NCBI GenBank assembly: GCA_019055375.1
Contig: JAHQIW010001299.1
Span: forward strand, 1 to 64,000
DNA: 64,000 nucleotides
Source: Parelaphostrongylus tenuis
Taxonomy: Eukaryota > Nematoda > Chromadorea > Rhabditida > Metastrongylidae
Direction of reading: 5' to 3'
Both the position numbers and the translations under genes were made by a program. Every line of letters begins with the position of its first letter. Position 1 is the stretch's first letter. Shown here piece by piece: positions 34,336 through 45,500 of the stretch. The notes under the pieces are model-generated. The model was not told the DNA's origin, ran no database searches, and worked only from the letters and a program-made list of their open reading frames with translations.

Positions 34336-34470
34336 AGAAGCTTGTTTATTCGGCTATGGTCTCGAGGTGTTTTATTTTCTTCGGAGAAGGCTAATTCGAA
34401 CAGGTGCTCCACAGGCGTTCGTACTTATTATAGACTCCATTCATCGTTTTGTTCGAGTCGGATCTTCTTC
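34336..34470. repeat. dispersed repeat family R1, copy 3 (partial)
   Basis: AATTCGAACAGGTGCTCCAC and GTTCGAGTCGGATCTTCTTC match the order of blocks in the copy at 33,650. The right part of the family is missing. Confidence 0.45.
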
Positions 34471-34932
34471 AGAACATTAGGAAATATGTGATGATTCGTA
34501 ATGTCAAAGCTGAGAGGAAGTGAATCCCTAACCTAGAAAAAAAAGTGTTCCCTTTCAAAATACTCGAGTCTGTGGATTAGAATTCAATATTTCCAACATT
34601 CTTTGATACAGTTTTGAACATTAACGAAACATCAGCACGAGAGAATATAAAAGCTCTTTTTCACAAATTTTTTCCCCATTTGTAACCACCAGAAATGCTT
34701 GTTCCTCTCATCGACCATAGTTTTCATATTCATAATTACGAAACTGGCTTGTAGAAATATTGTTTTGTCAACGGAATGGCTTAGACCAATGATTTATTTT
34801 AAACGAAATTTCTCTGCTGAATGGTTTGCATCCTGATTGATATCAGATAATTTCTGCAGCCAAAAGATGTATTATTTATGCTTATATTCAAAAGTTAGCA
34901 TTGCGAATTTGATGTTACAAAATTGTTAAGAA

Positions 34933-35151
34933 TCAATCTACGATAAAATCGTCCGGATAGCTGTACATTTGAAACATGCCCAGTACGCAGAAAAAACAGA
35001 ATATTACATAGAACATAGAATGAGATGTTGGCATCTTTACTCTTAGCCAAATTGCCGTGATAGCTAAAAGAAGCCCTTCACTAATGCTAATATCTCTGCC
35101 CGCCTTATCAATATAAGCCCACACGAGAACGAAAAGAAACCGGTCAATCAT
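34933..35151 (-). CDS. possible small membrane protein, 72 residues
   Basis: The frame from ATG at 35,151 to TGA at 34,933 reads MIDRFLFVLVWAYIDKAGRD, then a hydrophobic EGLLLAITAIWLRV segment and a second one, MFYVIFCFFCVLGMF, before SYPDDFIVD. Two membrane-spanning segments and ordinary residue use make it look more like protein than its neighbours. There is an in-frame TAG three codons before the ATG. It could be a fragment of a larger multi-pass receptor. No family is recognised, and no splice sites were found that would extend it. Confidence 0.3.
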   Translation of the reverse strand: MIDRFLFVLVWAYIDKAGRDISISEGLLLAITAIWLRVKMPTSHSMFYVIFCFFCVLGMFQMYSYPDDFIVD

Positions 35152-35812
35152 TAGTGGCTATGTTGTAGATTTACGTCTTCATTTACGAACGTCTTGTCAC
35201 ACACCACTAAATCATCATCTAATTACCGTGTGTAGCTTCTTCCTTATAAATCAATCTCTTGCATCATTTTTAACAGAAATCCATGATTTAAGGTGAATAA
35301 GCTGGAATATTTTGAATTTTAGTGATAGTTAAGCCTATACTGTAATAGGTAAGTACTAAATAATACTACAAAATAATTCATTCTAATATTTTCTTCTTTT
35401 AGCCGTTCTGATTTGTTTTTGATATTATATATCAAATACTAGCGATGCCTACAACAATACAGTTAGTAATGCAGCTTGAATATACAATATTCGACAATAG
35501 AATTCGAGGTGGCTAACGATTTGGCGTGTCGCCTTCTTCAAAGCCTCGGAAAATCGTGTAAATAAACAATCCGCTAGGCCGAAACCTCCAAAACCCTAGC
35601 AGAAAACGTTAGAAACGAATTTTGAAGTGCATAGTAGAAGCTTCACTTTCAAAATACTCACCGTTTTCATGTTTCGCGTCTGTCAATTATCATTGAAGAC
35701 CAGCCGCTTTGGGTCAGTGCATCAGTGGGCTGGAAATATCAGCCTGAGGTATGGTTCTAGGTGACGCGTAATTGCGACGCACTCCTCTTTTCTGTTCATT
35801 TTTGGGCCTTTG
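35152..35812. other. no gene; 3' side of Penelope-like element
   Basis: Lies downstream of the GIY-YIG end of the minus-strand Penelope-like relic. On the minus strand a CCAGCC...GGCTGG hairpin surrounds CACTGATGCACTGACCC near 35,705-35,735. This was examined as a possible hammerhead-type ribozyme but lacks the full core. Confidence 0.4.
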
Positions 35813-36100
35813 CTATATATCCAAAAGGCTTATAAAGTTATACTCGAAGATGTTTTTGATTCCTGTGCGATGATCGCGAATTTGACGCATTACTTCTGCA
35901 TGTTTTTGGTCCCTATGCGTGCCTAGTGGGATTTTTGAGTCGGAGTCACGTTTCCTAGCTAGGTGCTCTTTTACGCGGATGCTGAGTGGTCTACGCGTTT
36001 CGCAAATGTACTCATCGTCGCATGCCTCGCAAGAGATTAGGCAAATTGTACCCGATTTCATGCAGTCGCCGTCTCTACCGCTTGGGCAAACTGCAGTCAT
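35813..36100 (-). pseudogene. GIY-YIG endonuclease end of Penelope-like element
   Basis: A 95-codon frame with CLISCEACDDEYICETRRPL and SIRVKEHLARK. This matches the C..C...YIGET.R.L..R..EH pattern of the Penelope-like GIY-YIG nuclease. The catalytic-loop Gly (YIGET) is Cys (YICET) here. The domain supplies target nicking in intact elements. Confidence 0.8.
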
Positions 36101-36517
36101 TGTTTCGCAGAGACGGTCATACAGTCAAATGCGGTCTAATTGGCCCTTTAGTGTCTTCGCGGGTATTTCAACTATTGCTACTAAATTATCCAAACCTGCT
36201 CTTTCTAAGCCGGCGTTTAATAGCTGTGCTACTTTGTTGGAGATAAAAAGCAGGAGGAAAGGAACCTTATTTTTGCAAGATTTGCCGCTTAGGAGCATGG
36301 AATTTCCCTTAAAATCTAACTTGAGAAGCTCCTACCGTATCGTAGCCATTCGAGATGGTAATTTTACGCGGTTAGCTCAAAAATTCTAACTTGTGTTCTT
36401 TTCCTGTGCACACATTTGTCGCTGTTGGGAACATGTTTTTCAGAAGCGCGCATTTTATGTGTGAATGATGAGCTGATAGGTGATGAACCAAGACCTTTTG
36501 TTGCTTGGCTTTCTGTG

Positions 36518-37206
36518 TCATTTTGTATTGTAGGAGCATCCGGACGGGTTGAACTGAGCGTTCAAACACGGGAGCCAATTTGCTTCCGGAATCTCACGGG
36601 TGAACTTTATGCACCCTGACCGACTGTTTAGCAACTCAAAACATTTGTCCATCTCCTCTTGGGTTGAGCAGACGACAAAACAGTCATCTATAAACCTACA
36701 GTAGAGAAACGGCCGGAGATCGACTGCTTGGCTCTCCGGTTTAGATACACAGGCTACAGCAAAGGTTGGCGCTTGTCGTTGAACCATTTCCAGCCCTGGA
36801 TTTGATCAAAATAGTTCCCGGAGCATCTAAAGATTGAACAGTTTAGGCACTTATTTAAGAGAGCCATAACCTACCGCATGGCGAAGCCATACGTGTTTGA
36901 GGTCCTTTCGTGCTCCGTTAAATGCTCGTATATGGCTTGCATTGCGGATTCATTCGACACGTTTGTATAAAGGGCGGTTACGTCAAACGATCCCATTACG
37001 TACGCGTTTTTGGGGGACGCGTTACGTAGATGGTCTCGGAACACTTGGGTGTTGGTGAGATGGGCTGGATTGTGTCGCAGTAATTGGACTAGTATTAGGT
37101 TTGAGAACCACGTTACCCTAACCGTTGGCCCGCCTGCGCAGCTGATGACGGGTCTAACTTTGAAGTTTGATAGACTAGTAGACAAAATATCGTCAGTGCA
37201 TACCAA
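36518..37206 (-). pseudogene. Penelope-like reverse transcriptase fragments
   Basis: The first frame (37,206-36,871) has RPVISCAGGPTVRV (telomerase-like RT region) and MGSFDVTALYTNVSNE, the palm motif A with the catalytic Asp. The second (36,787-36,518) has RPFLYCRFIDDCFVV, motif C with the catalytic DD pair intact, then FELLNSRSGCIKFT. These are typical of the Penelope-like RT family, which is related to telomerase. A frame change between 36,871 and 36,787 separates the two. Confidence 0.85.
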
Positions 37207-37454
37207 CTTATGAGTTTTAATAAGTAAGTATAAGACGGGACATGATGGTGGCTAAGTTTTAGTCGAAAGATAACGGAATATTTCACACCAGCCGAACTTG
37301 TTATTTTACACATTCTTGGTTCAGTTTTCGATACTGTTTTTAAAATTTCTTATCAGATGATGGGCGATAAAGTCTAGTGTCTTTAAGATGTTTTTTTTTC
37401 AATGTTATGTTTATCGCTAGATTTTTGAGAACAGTCAATGCCATGGATTAATTT
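37207..37454. other. no feature
   Basis: Short AT-rich spacer between the Penelope-like relic and a pair of tRNA-like SINE copies. Confidence 0.4.
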
Positions 37455-37660
37455 TGTTCTAACAGCCGAGATATACCTAGGAAAATTGGGTCATAGGCGA
37501 AAATTCGACCTCACACTGGAGTTAAAGCGCGTTTCATCCGAGACACCGTTTCGCTACCACTCATTCCTCAGTGTCATTACCATGGCTATCAGCCACTAAC
37601 CATTAACAGGTTTGATCGGTTAAGCACATATTGCTTCATGAAGCCAGTCAAACTGAAAGC
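37455..37660 (-). repeat. tRNA-like SINE family 3, diverged copy
   Basis: CGAAAATTCGACCTCACACT, then GCTACCACTC and GTTTGATCGGTTAAGCACA, in the order seen in the better-preserved copy at 61,118-61,340. On the minus strand this corresponds to a tRNA-like head with the B box GTTCGAAT-type remnant. Confidence 0.5.
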
Positions 37661-37699
37661 GATCGCGATATGTTATACTCAGGATTTCTCATTTTTTAC

Positions 37700-37930
37700 T
37701 GCTTTCTGACAACGTTATAATGCTTGAAGTATACCTAAGAGATCTGAGTGGTAAGCGAAAATTCGATCTCAGATGGGAGTTGAACCGCGCTTCACGCATT
37801 CCGGGGGCGCGTGCTACCAGTACACCACCGAAGCACTGTTTCACCACTATTCATTTGTCAATATCTCTATGATAGATGGCAGCTACTATCCTTTAGTAGG
37901 TTTTGTCAAGATTTTCTAAGAATTTCATTG
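37700..37930 (-). repeat. tRNA-like SINE family 3, second diverged copy
   Basis: GTGGTAAGCGAAAATTCGAT, GTGCTACCAGTACACCACCG and GATAGATGGCAGCTACTATC match 61,135-61,280. It is adjacent to and in the same orientation as the preceding copy, and a third start (CCAAGAGATAGAATC near 37,970) may be another fragment. Confidence 0.55.
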
Positions 37931-38214
37931 CTTTTTTCCCAGTGTTATGATGTTCCGAACGCACCCAAGAGATAGAATCTGTAAGAATGTTTAAAGCCAT
38001 TCCGAGATTGTATCGTCAGAGCCATATACGTGTTTCGGCGGTATCGCCCTTTCATCAGTGGCCAGCGCTCCACACAGTCGTACTTTGTAGCAGGAAGCAA
38101 AGACGTATGTGATGGTAGCACAGTAGCAGAATGTACAATAACGTGTTGTCATCTCTTTTTCTCAGTCGATGGATCGCGCCCTGGTAGATATAAATTGATC
38201 TATCTCATCGACTG

Positions 38215-38858
38215 ATGGTTTTTATATGACTTCGAAGACGACGACTTCTGTGCCTCAAAAACGCCGTTTTCGAGAAGTTTTCAAAATCATTGAGCAAAAC
38301 AGTTGAAATTGCTTGAGTTTGACATCGTTGAATTGCGCACTTTCTTGCAAACACATTCATCTACAACTTGTTCATAGTTTCTTGAAGATGGATTTGTTGT
38401 GAGAACAAATTCGCTTATTACTCGTGCACGAATGGTGCGTAGGAAAATTGCTAGTGAAGTGGCGCACAAGATTAATGAAGCTTGGAGCCAGCTTCTCCTT
38501 TGAGTAAGTGCCGACAAGTTATGTGTCAAAATGTTTGCAAGAAAGTGCACATTTGAATGATACCGAGGTCACGCAATCTCATTGCAAAAGTCATATCAAA
38601 GAACACAAACGGCATGAACTTTGCAATTTTGCTGCGTGATAACGATCGACTTGATGTTGCATAACCAATCGAAAACGTCATAAATTAGCTGAAGTAGGAG
38701 GTTTTAGGAGGCTTTACCTAACTGGCCTTATTCTCCCGGCATTGTGTCGTCAGATTTGCATTTGAAATTACTATATTCAAACTACAATTTCGCAAATTTT
38801 TTGAAAAATAGATTTTTCGATTATAAAAGTCTCATCTTCGAAGTCCTATAAAAACCAT
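38215..38858 (+). mobile_element. mariner remnant with terminal inverted repeats
   Basis: The left end ATGGTTTTTATATGACTTCG and the right end CGAAGTCCTATAAAAACCAT are inverted copies over about 30 bp. The interior still encodes a mariner N-terminal fragment near 38,420-38,490 (RMVRRKIASEVAHKINEAWS), but most of the transposase is gone. The right end is followed by TA. It is a sibling of the copies at 49,958-50,563 and, in part, 7,860-8,310. Confidence 0.8.
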
Positions 38859-40125
38859 TATGTAAAATATCTTGTACATAAAAGACACAGAAGTAAGTAG
38901 CTCTTTTAACTAGCTCTTGAATAGAAAAAACAACTTGCATACCTTTTTTGCAATTATTTCAGCATAAAAAGAAAACGGTGGAGTCACATTTGTACACCTA
39001 AAACTAACTTATCACTAGTATCAAACAAAAAAAAAGAAACACACTGATGACAGTGAATTGTACTTACGCTCATTGGGAAAGGATCAAAAAGTTCTTGGAA
39101 AAGTCTCCACATGTCATGTTGCCTATGTATATTTACAATTTCACTCTGTTTGATCCATCTCATAGTTTTTATTTTACTCTGCTGAGACCAGTACTCTAGC
39201 ATTCAATTCTTTGTCCGTCTTCTTCTTGAGCGTCACAGAATACTCACTGAGCGAATCTCCTTGCAATTTAGAACATACCTTGTCTGTGATGTCCTAAGGA
39301 GAGTTCGTTGGTGTACTGCCGAAAAATGCTGTGATAGGAGATCGGCCCTGTGTCGCGACAAACATCATATCCACTCGGCCACGGATCCCCTTCTCATGAA
39401 TAGTAACAAAAAAAAATCATGCTTTGTCCTACAACAATTGGAGAATTCCGCGTTGCCGTTTCAGTTCCCCTTATAGACAGAGTTAGTTGCTTTCTACTTT
39501 GATCACCTTTTTATTGCTTCCTTGTTTGGATAGGACTCATTCACTACCACAGTCTCGTCAATACACTCTTATCCAAATCGAATTTGAACTTGATTAAACA
39601 TTGTCATGTGTGTTTTAAGAACGTGCTAGAGAGTACCCCCCTAGCGCTGTTTGAACTCCGGCGATGCGGAATAAACACACATCAATTCGATGTGATCAAC
39701 ATTGATTTAGATGATGTTGTCCTGAAAACAAGGAAACACTCATAGGAATGACGCACTGAAAAAATCTAAGGTAAGAAAATCGTAAAACTTTGTTTTCAAG
39801 CTTATACAATTGAATACACTCGACTTAAATTTCTTCATCCTACTGTTATTAAAATCGGTTATATTTTTGCAGAAAAGTGTTACTAACAAAGAATTGCAAA
39901 TAAATAATAAGAATTACTTTGCAATGCTTTTTTTGCTGTCAACCATCCTTTCACTTACATTTCTTCAAGTAAATATTGAAAGGAATTTTTGTAGCTCATA
40001 AAAAAGCTGTTCATAGCAAAACGAATTTCGGAGATGTTGAAACCTTTGTTTGACCTTTGCATCAATAATCGATACTTTTATGGATTGTTAAGATTGTTAA
40101 GCTAATAGGATATCGTTGTGGTCTG
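38859..40125. other. no gene recognised
   Basis: AT-rich sequence. A 63-codon hydrophobic frame (39,810-40,001) and a 71-codon frame (39,261-39,476) have no support beyond being open. Confidence 0.5.
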
Positions 40126-40417
40126 CCTCGGCTAACACTTTGATGTCTTCGCCTTCATCAACGCCGAACTGACACGAGTCGCTTGTCCGCAGTCACTCGT
40201 TCTCGCGATTACGGTGTTCGTTGACGCATCCAGTCCTTGACTAAAGTGGAGTGCAGCTCAGGTGAAGCCACCGCCAAGTGGTGATACTCTGCTCAAATGG
40301 TGCCTCGTTAGATTCCACTTGGGTGGCAACGAGCATACATTTCGTTAGAACGGACAGATGTGGTTTATCGAATCAATCCGGCGGTGAAGAAGGCGAAGAT
40401 GCCGAAACGTAAGCCAA
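40126..40417. repeat. fold-back repeat, possibly R1 family
   Basis: TCGGCTAACACTTTGATGTC at the left and the reverse complement of CGGTGAAGAAGGCGAAGATG at the right make inverted ends of about 40 bp enclosing roughly 210 bp. The interior block CCGCAGTCACTCGTTCTCGC resembles R1 (6,292, 33,650). Confidence 0.5.
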
Positions 40418-40484
40418 TTAAAACTTTTATACTAACCTTGTGTTGGCTTGATAGTCAAATATAATTATTCTGGTAAAAATAGTA

Positions 40485-41046
40485 GGTTGAGGAAAAAGTT
40501 CCTTAACACCCGCCAAGAATTTAAGGCTTGTACATAAATTCGTTTAAAACAACAACAATTATTCTTCATAACAACGATCATCACTATTCACGATCTTCTG
40601 CCAAGAATCAGCAAGCTTGGAGATCTGCTAAAACACCACTTCTTGGAGATTTGAATCAGAAAACTCCCAATGTAGCTCTTTAACTTGACTAAATGTTTCG
40701 GATCGGCGTCCACGCAGGAAATGTTCCATTGAGCGGAAATCCGACCATAATTGTCCGGCGCAGCATCTGGACTGTAGGCTAGGTGCGGCAAAACCGCGCC
40801 TTACTCCAATTCATCAAACTTTTCCTTAGTCTTATTTGCCGTGTGAGGTTTGCCATTGTTTTGCTGGAACATCATGCGTTTTCGACGAATTGATGACACG
40901 TACTTTTCCCTCAACGCATCGTAGACTAAGTCCAGCTGTTTTCTTATAGAAGTATTCCTGATATATTCCCGTGAACTTACATCAGCCGATACTGTGTGAA
41001 ACAAACATAAATTCTTTGCGGGTATTAAGAAACTTTTTCATCAACC
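40485..41046 (-). mobile_element. mariner remnant, terminal repeats and TA target site intact
   Basis: The left end GGTTGAGGAAAAAGTTCCTT and the right end AAGAAACTTTTTCATCAACC are inverted repeats of about 28 bp. TA dinucleotides flank both ends (40,483-40,484 and 41,047-41,048), the normal mariner target duplication. On the minus strand the frame 41,004-40,801 gives a mid transposase segment with QQNNGKPHTANK, where the family's catalytic Asp (QDN) is Asn. The frame 40,791-40,588 gives LAYSPDAAPDNYG, the third catalytic Asp region, and DPKHLVKLKSYIGSFL. Much of the N-terminal half is deleted. Confidence 0.88.
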
Positions 41047-41048
41047 TA

Positions 41049-42535
41049 GCAACTTCACATTTCGTTCCCCAGGACCAATTAAGATTATTTGAATGCCACC
41101 GATTATCTTCTAAGAATGGCAGATTGACAAAAGTAGGAATCACTGCTTAGTGAAAGAAAGTTCAACGGCGAAATAGCAGATCATCCTTTGCTAATTGCCT
41201 TTGTCAGTGACAAGCTGAGAACTCCTAGCATGCATTATTTTAAGTTTTGACAGAACATCTTCCCAAAACTAACATATTGAGCGGAAAGTTTCATTAGTCG
41301 CACACGATTGTTTGTGAAGAAGTCAAGTCTTCAAGCATATTGTCTTCCAGAAGTCTAAATTGTAGCTATGATTCTGAGACAAAATTAAGTCGCAAAGATA
41401 CGTGGTCCGTGGGATCAATCCAAAGTCAAAGGAGATTACAAAGTTGAAAAGCTGCGCCTGCAGCTTTCATATGAGCTATTTGAGTGTTAGGAAAAATTAT
41501 ATCCATAACCTTTTGGGCACTGCTGTGTACCTTTCACGGCATATGTGAACAGACTTTGATACAAGGCCATTTAATTTTATCCGTTACAAACCATCTTAAA
41601 ACCCCTCAAAGTTTTTTTGAGCCCTTTTTTTCAAACACTGTAGAATAGAGCGATTGTTTCAAAAAAACTTCATTGAGTCTTCACTGATTAGTTTCTACTG
41701 AATTAGCTCAGATTTTAGTGTGGCGCTATAATTGGTCAGTAGGTCAGATGTTGAAGAGAATGAAAACAAAATAAAAGTCGTGTGCTCACCGTTGGTGCTT
41801 TATAGTATTGCACTTTGACAAAGGCAAATTGATGATTTTCTAAGTAACTAAATGATCACTATTATTTTCACGAATGGTTTAGAAGCTCCAAACAACCTGA
41901 AGATGAACTTCCTTACAAAAAATAAGTGGCCTAAGTTTGGTGTTCAACCCAGTACTCCATCACTTCTACTCAGCTTATCAGCAAATCCTTAGTCAGTCAA
42001 GTGACTCTATTTACTTGTTTCACTCACTACACATTTTCCTCGTTGGCCGGTGATTGTTTACATTTTCGGTCAGTACGGGTTGTTCGTGAGCCATCCCACA
42101 TCACATATACCACCACTACACCGAGTGGTGCCGCTCTAAAATCCGGTCACTAAGTTAGTGCGATTAGCAATTGCTGTATGTACATGAAGTGTTGTGAGTC
42201 GTGTATACCTTGAGTAGTAAACCTTTATGGTCAAATATAGCTTCCATTGTCGAACCTCCATTTTCCTGCCATTCCACAAAACTTTCAGAGAAGCTCTTGT
42301 TCACTTTCTTCCAGAGACTGAGATGATCTCTCGGTGGTTGACATGCAAAGATTGAACACGTTTCACATGTAATCAGATTTCATCTAAGAATTCAATGTCA
42401 TGTTTTCAAAGGGTTTTCTCATTTTTTCTTGTGATTTTGTCTGACACCCTCTCTTCAACTATATTTCTGTTCCTGGTGTATTTATGTTCATTTATGTGTA
42501 TTCATGAATATGGGATTAATTTTGAATTTAGACCT
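41049..42535. other. no gene; upstream region of the lustrin/Kunitz gene
   Basis: No supported exon or repeat. It would contain the gene's promoter. Just before the ATG, TTTTGAATTTAG (to 42,531) could serve as a trans-splice acceptor. Confidence 0.45.
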
Positions 42536-42589
42536 ATGTCACTGGCAACCCTATCGCTTTCAATAATTCTACAGGGTGCATTATGCCAG
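42536..42589 (+). CDS. exon 1: signal peptide
   Basis: ATG to CAG encodes MSLATLSLSIILQGALCQ, exactly 18 codons, ending at CAG-GTAATA in phase 0. The hydrophobic core and small residues before the end fit a cleavable signal. The start is chosen because the frame upstream of this ATG is only a long hydrophobic open stretch without a convincing start, and a TTTGAATTTAG acceptor lies 4 bp before the ATG. Confidence 0.65.
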
Positions 42590-45500
42590 GTAATAGATAT
42601 AGAAATTCTTCCACTTTTTTATAGATCTGGAGTAAATAGTCACATTTTCTTTTGAGCTAAAACGATTTTGATACTTTTCGGTTATTCATAATAAATTTCA
42701 GCCCTTTGGGGAGCAGTTGTTTTCTGCTATCTGAGTTTCACTGGCTTTTCAATAGTGAAATTCCGACAATTTCAGCGTTGAACTTCATTTCTAAGAAACA
42801 GCCTTTTCACTGCGCTGTAAAGAAAAAGCAAAATTGAGTTTCATATCAACCTATTGTTCGCTGGACCCTTTGGACTTCAACTTAGCATCTGAAATTTTTT
42901 ATCTCGGCGCTTTCAATGCGGCACTTGGTAATTAAAAAAGCGTTCTCAACCGTAGCACTCAAAAGAGAGTTACCTTTCATCTTCGGCGCGCATTATCGCG
43001 CCATTCGAATCGCACTGCACGCAGCGATCTCAAAAGCGCCTTAAAGGGCGCGATGTCCGCTATTTGCTTTGAATTTGTCCGTTGTTTCGTAGAATTTATT
43101 GAATCCTCTGTGTCAGGATTGTGGGCAAAACTTTCTTCTATCGTTCTATAGGCAAGAGCTTTTCATTTTAATTTCATATTGGCGAAAAAAATATACCTCT
43201 AATGCAAAACGTAATCATCTTTCGCTCTTCTGGCGTTCCGTGAAGATTTTTTAAAAAAAAAGTTCAGCCACCGGAGCACCTTAATTTATACTGTCAAATA
43301 ATCAGTAAAAATCTGTTAAAAGACCATCCACCAATCCTAGGTGCATTAGCATTTTATGTTGCGAATGTTGCAAAATCCTATCCTCACACATCAGCCCAGC
43401 AAAACAATCCGGCCAAGTGTGAAACTCGATTTTATTTTCGCTGCTAAAGCGCAATAAAAAGGCCCTTCTAGAACCATGTGCAGTGCTCAGATCGCTGAGT
43501 CTAACCTTTTGAATGAAAACTAAAACTTCAAAAAGAAAGCAGGAAATGCGTTGTTCCCATAATGTTCAAAATGATTTCGCAAAATAGAAATGTACCAGAA
43601 TTATACTCTAATTTGTTTCGCTGCAGTTTTTACACCACCAACCATACATAGACCAACGTATTATGATGTATCCAGTTCGAACTAATTGTCAGTATATGAG
43701 ATGCAACCGAAGCCGATATAGGTGGAATTATCAACCCACTGGTGAGTCTTTAAGGTGACAAATTTGAGTTGAATCTTCAAGTCTCATTACTGAATAATTT
43801 GAGGATCAGTACTATCTCAAATAGATGCACCTTACATCTTTCAAAAAGTACCGATGGTTATTTCACCAATGCTAACAAGAACGCCTTACCCAACGAAGTT
43901 CACTTTCATAACGGTATGCTTTTTTATGACTAAAATGTCACACTTTGATAGCAATCTGAAGTATGAAGCACTTGGAAGTGTCAATGTAAACGATATAATG
44001 TTTCATGTCTCCACACTTCCGACACCTTCTCCTGAGGTTTTGAGAAATTTAACGGAACCACCTAAATCTTCGAAAGCGGCCGTCAGAATTCCGTCCACTA
44101 CTGTGTTCTTGGGTCCCGACCGAAAGGAAATTGAGATAAGTAAGCTCCAGCCTATATCTTTTGAAAATTTCTTTCTTATTTTGTTCATTTCTAGAGTTCT
44201 TCAATCCCTGCTTATCGGGTCGACCATTGATGAATGAGTTCGAGATTCCGATTTCTTGCAATTATCTTCAACCGAATGGTGGCTGTCCTGAGGACTACTG
44301 GTGTCACATCGGTGCATCATTTGCTACTACCTCTTGCTGTCCGAAAACCGATATCTGTGAGTTTTATTGAGGGCATAAACACTTAATTCTTTAATGTTTG
44401 CAGAATTTCTTTTCCCGTCTAGTCAAATTACTTATTAAAGTGATATTGTCGTAAAACACAGTTTTCGATGTTTCTGACGAATTCTATGACAACTGTCGAC
44501 CACAACCACATCTAAAAAATGCAAATGTGAATGACAAGAAGACTGGATGGAATTAGAGAACGACATAGACGGATAAAGATAAAGGCTAAATTCAATGTGA
44601 CTAATTCAAATCAAATGTAGTGGACCGCTGTGAGATGCAACGTGCGACGGGAGATGGTGACGAATTGGTGGCTCGTTGGTACTACGACAACCGTCTTAAG
44701 CAATGCCGACGGTATGGGCAAAAATCAGAGAATCACGTCAGATGAAACATGAAATAAAATTTCAGTGCTTCGAAAGCATATTTTGTATTTCTTCAAATGT
44801 AACTGATTTCAGCTTTCTTTACAAAGGAATCCGTGGCAACATGAATAATTTCGTCACTAAAACACAATGCATTGACGCGTGCGAGACGTGTGAGTTTACT
44901 CTGACAACGCAAACGACAACGTTGAACAAAAAAAAAAAAACACTCCGAAGTTAAACTGAATGGATGTGTACTGGGTGAAAAAAGAAACCTGTCGAAGCAA
45001 AACAAAACGTCATCTAGATTCTGAATAGCACAGGTTGAAATTTCGAGACACCTAGAACTCGTCGGAGGGCTACCATTGCAAAATGGAGCAAACTCTAAAA
45101 TTTCTCGATTTTTGTTGAATGCCATGCCATATGAGTGGCATTCTTTGTTGTGTAAACTTGTGGTATTATTTCTTTATCGAAACTCATTTTTAAACCGCTC
45201 GAAAACAGGAAATTCCCCGTTCTTCTCTCCCTCAAACCTTTAGTAGGCACTCCATAGCTCGAATCTGAGCGATTTAGATATCTGGTTTTCTTAAAAGGCC
45301 TCATGGCTGTAGGCTTTGCTGTAGGCAACGCTTTAATTAGCAGGCCACGTTTTAATTGACACATATTTCCATCTTCAGCTAAAGCTCATAAATGGGTTTT
45401 CAGTAGGCCTTTGGTGGCTGATTGATGTCGTAAATTTAGTGGACCTTGGAAGGGCGAAAAGAATATTGCCTCTCGCACTTTTAGAATCTAGCTTCATAGC

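Larger units (their letters stand above)
35813..37206 (-). mobile_element. Penelope-like element relic, 5'-truncated
   Basis: Read on the minus strand, reverse transcriptase blocks (37,206-36,518) are followed by a degenerate linker and a GIY-YIG endonuclease end (36,100-35,813). That order is the hallmark of Penelope-like elements. The RT N-terminus is missing, and the pieces lie in different frames, so it is inactive. Two diverged R1 repeats lie 1-2 kb away on the left, and two tRNA-like SINE copies lie just right. Confidence 0.85.

Noticed and set aside
35700..35740. Hammerhead ribozyme next to the Penelope-like element
   Set aside because: A CCAGCC/GGCTGG stem surrounds CACTGATGCACTGACCC, but the CTGATGA and GAAA core is incomplete, so it cannot be called by eye.
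42395..42535. Longer N-terminal extension of the lustrin/Kunitz gene (MSCFQRVFSFF... start)
   Set aside because: The open frame extends upstream, but a clean signal peptide with an acceptor just before it begins at 42,536; the extension would bury the signal behind extra hydrophobic segments.
43914..43951. 38-bp intron inside exon 3
   Set aside because: GT and AG are present, but removal shifts the frame; reading through keeps the downstream lustrin frame.
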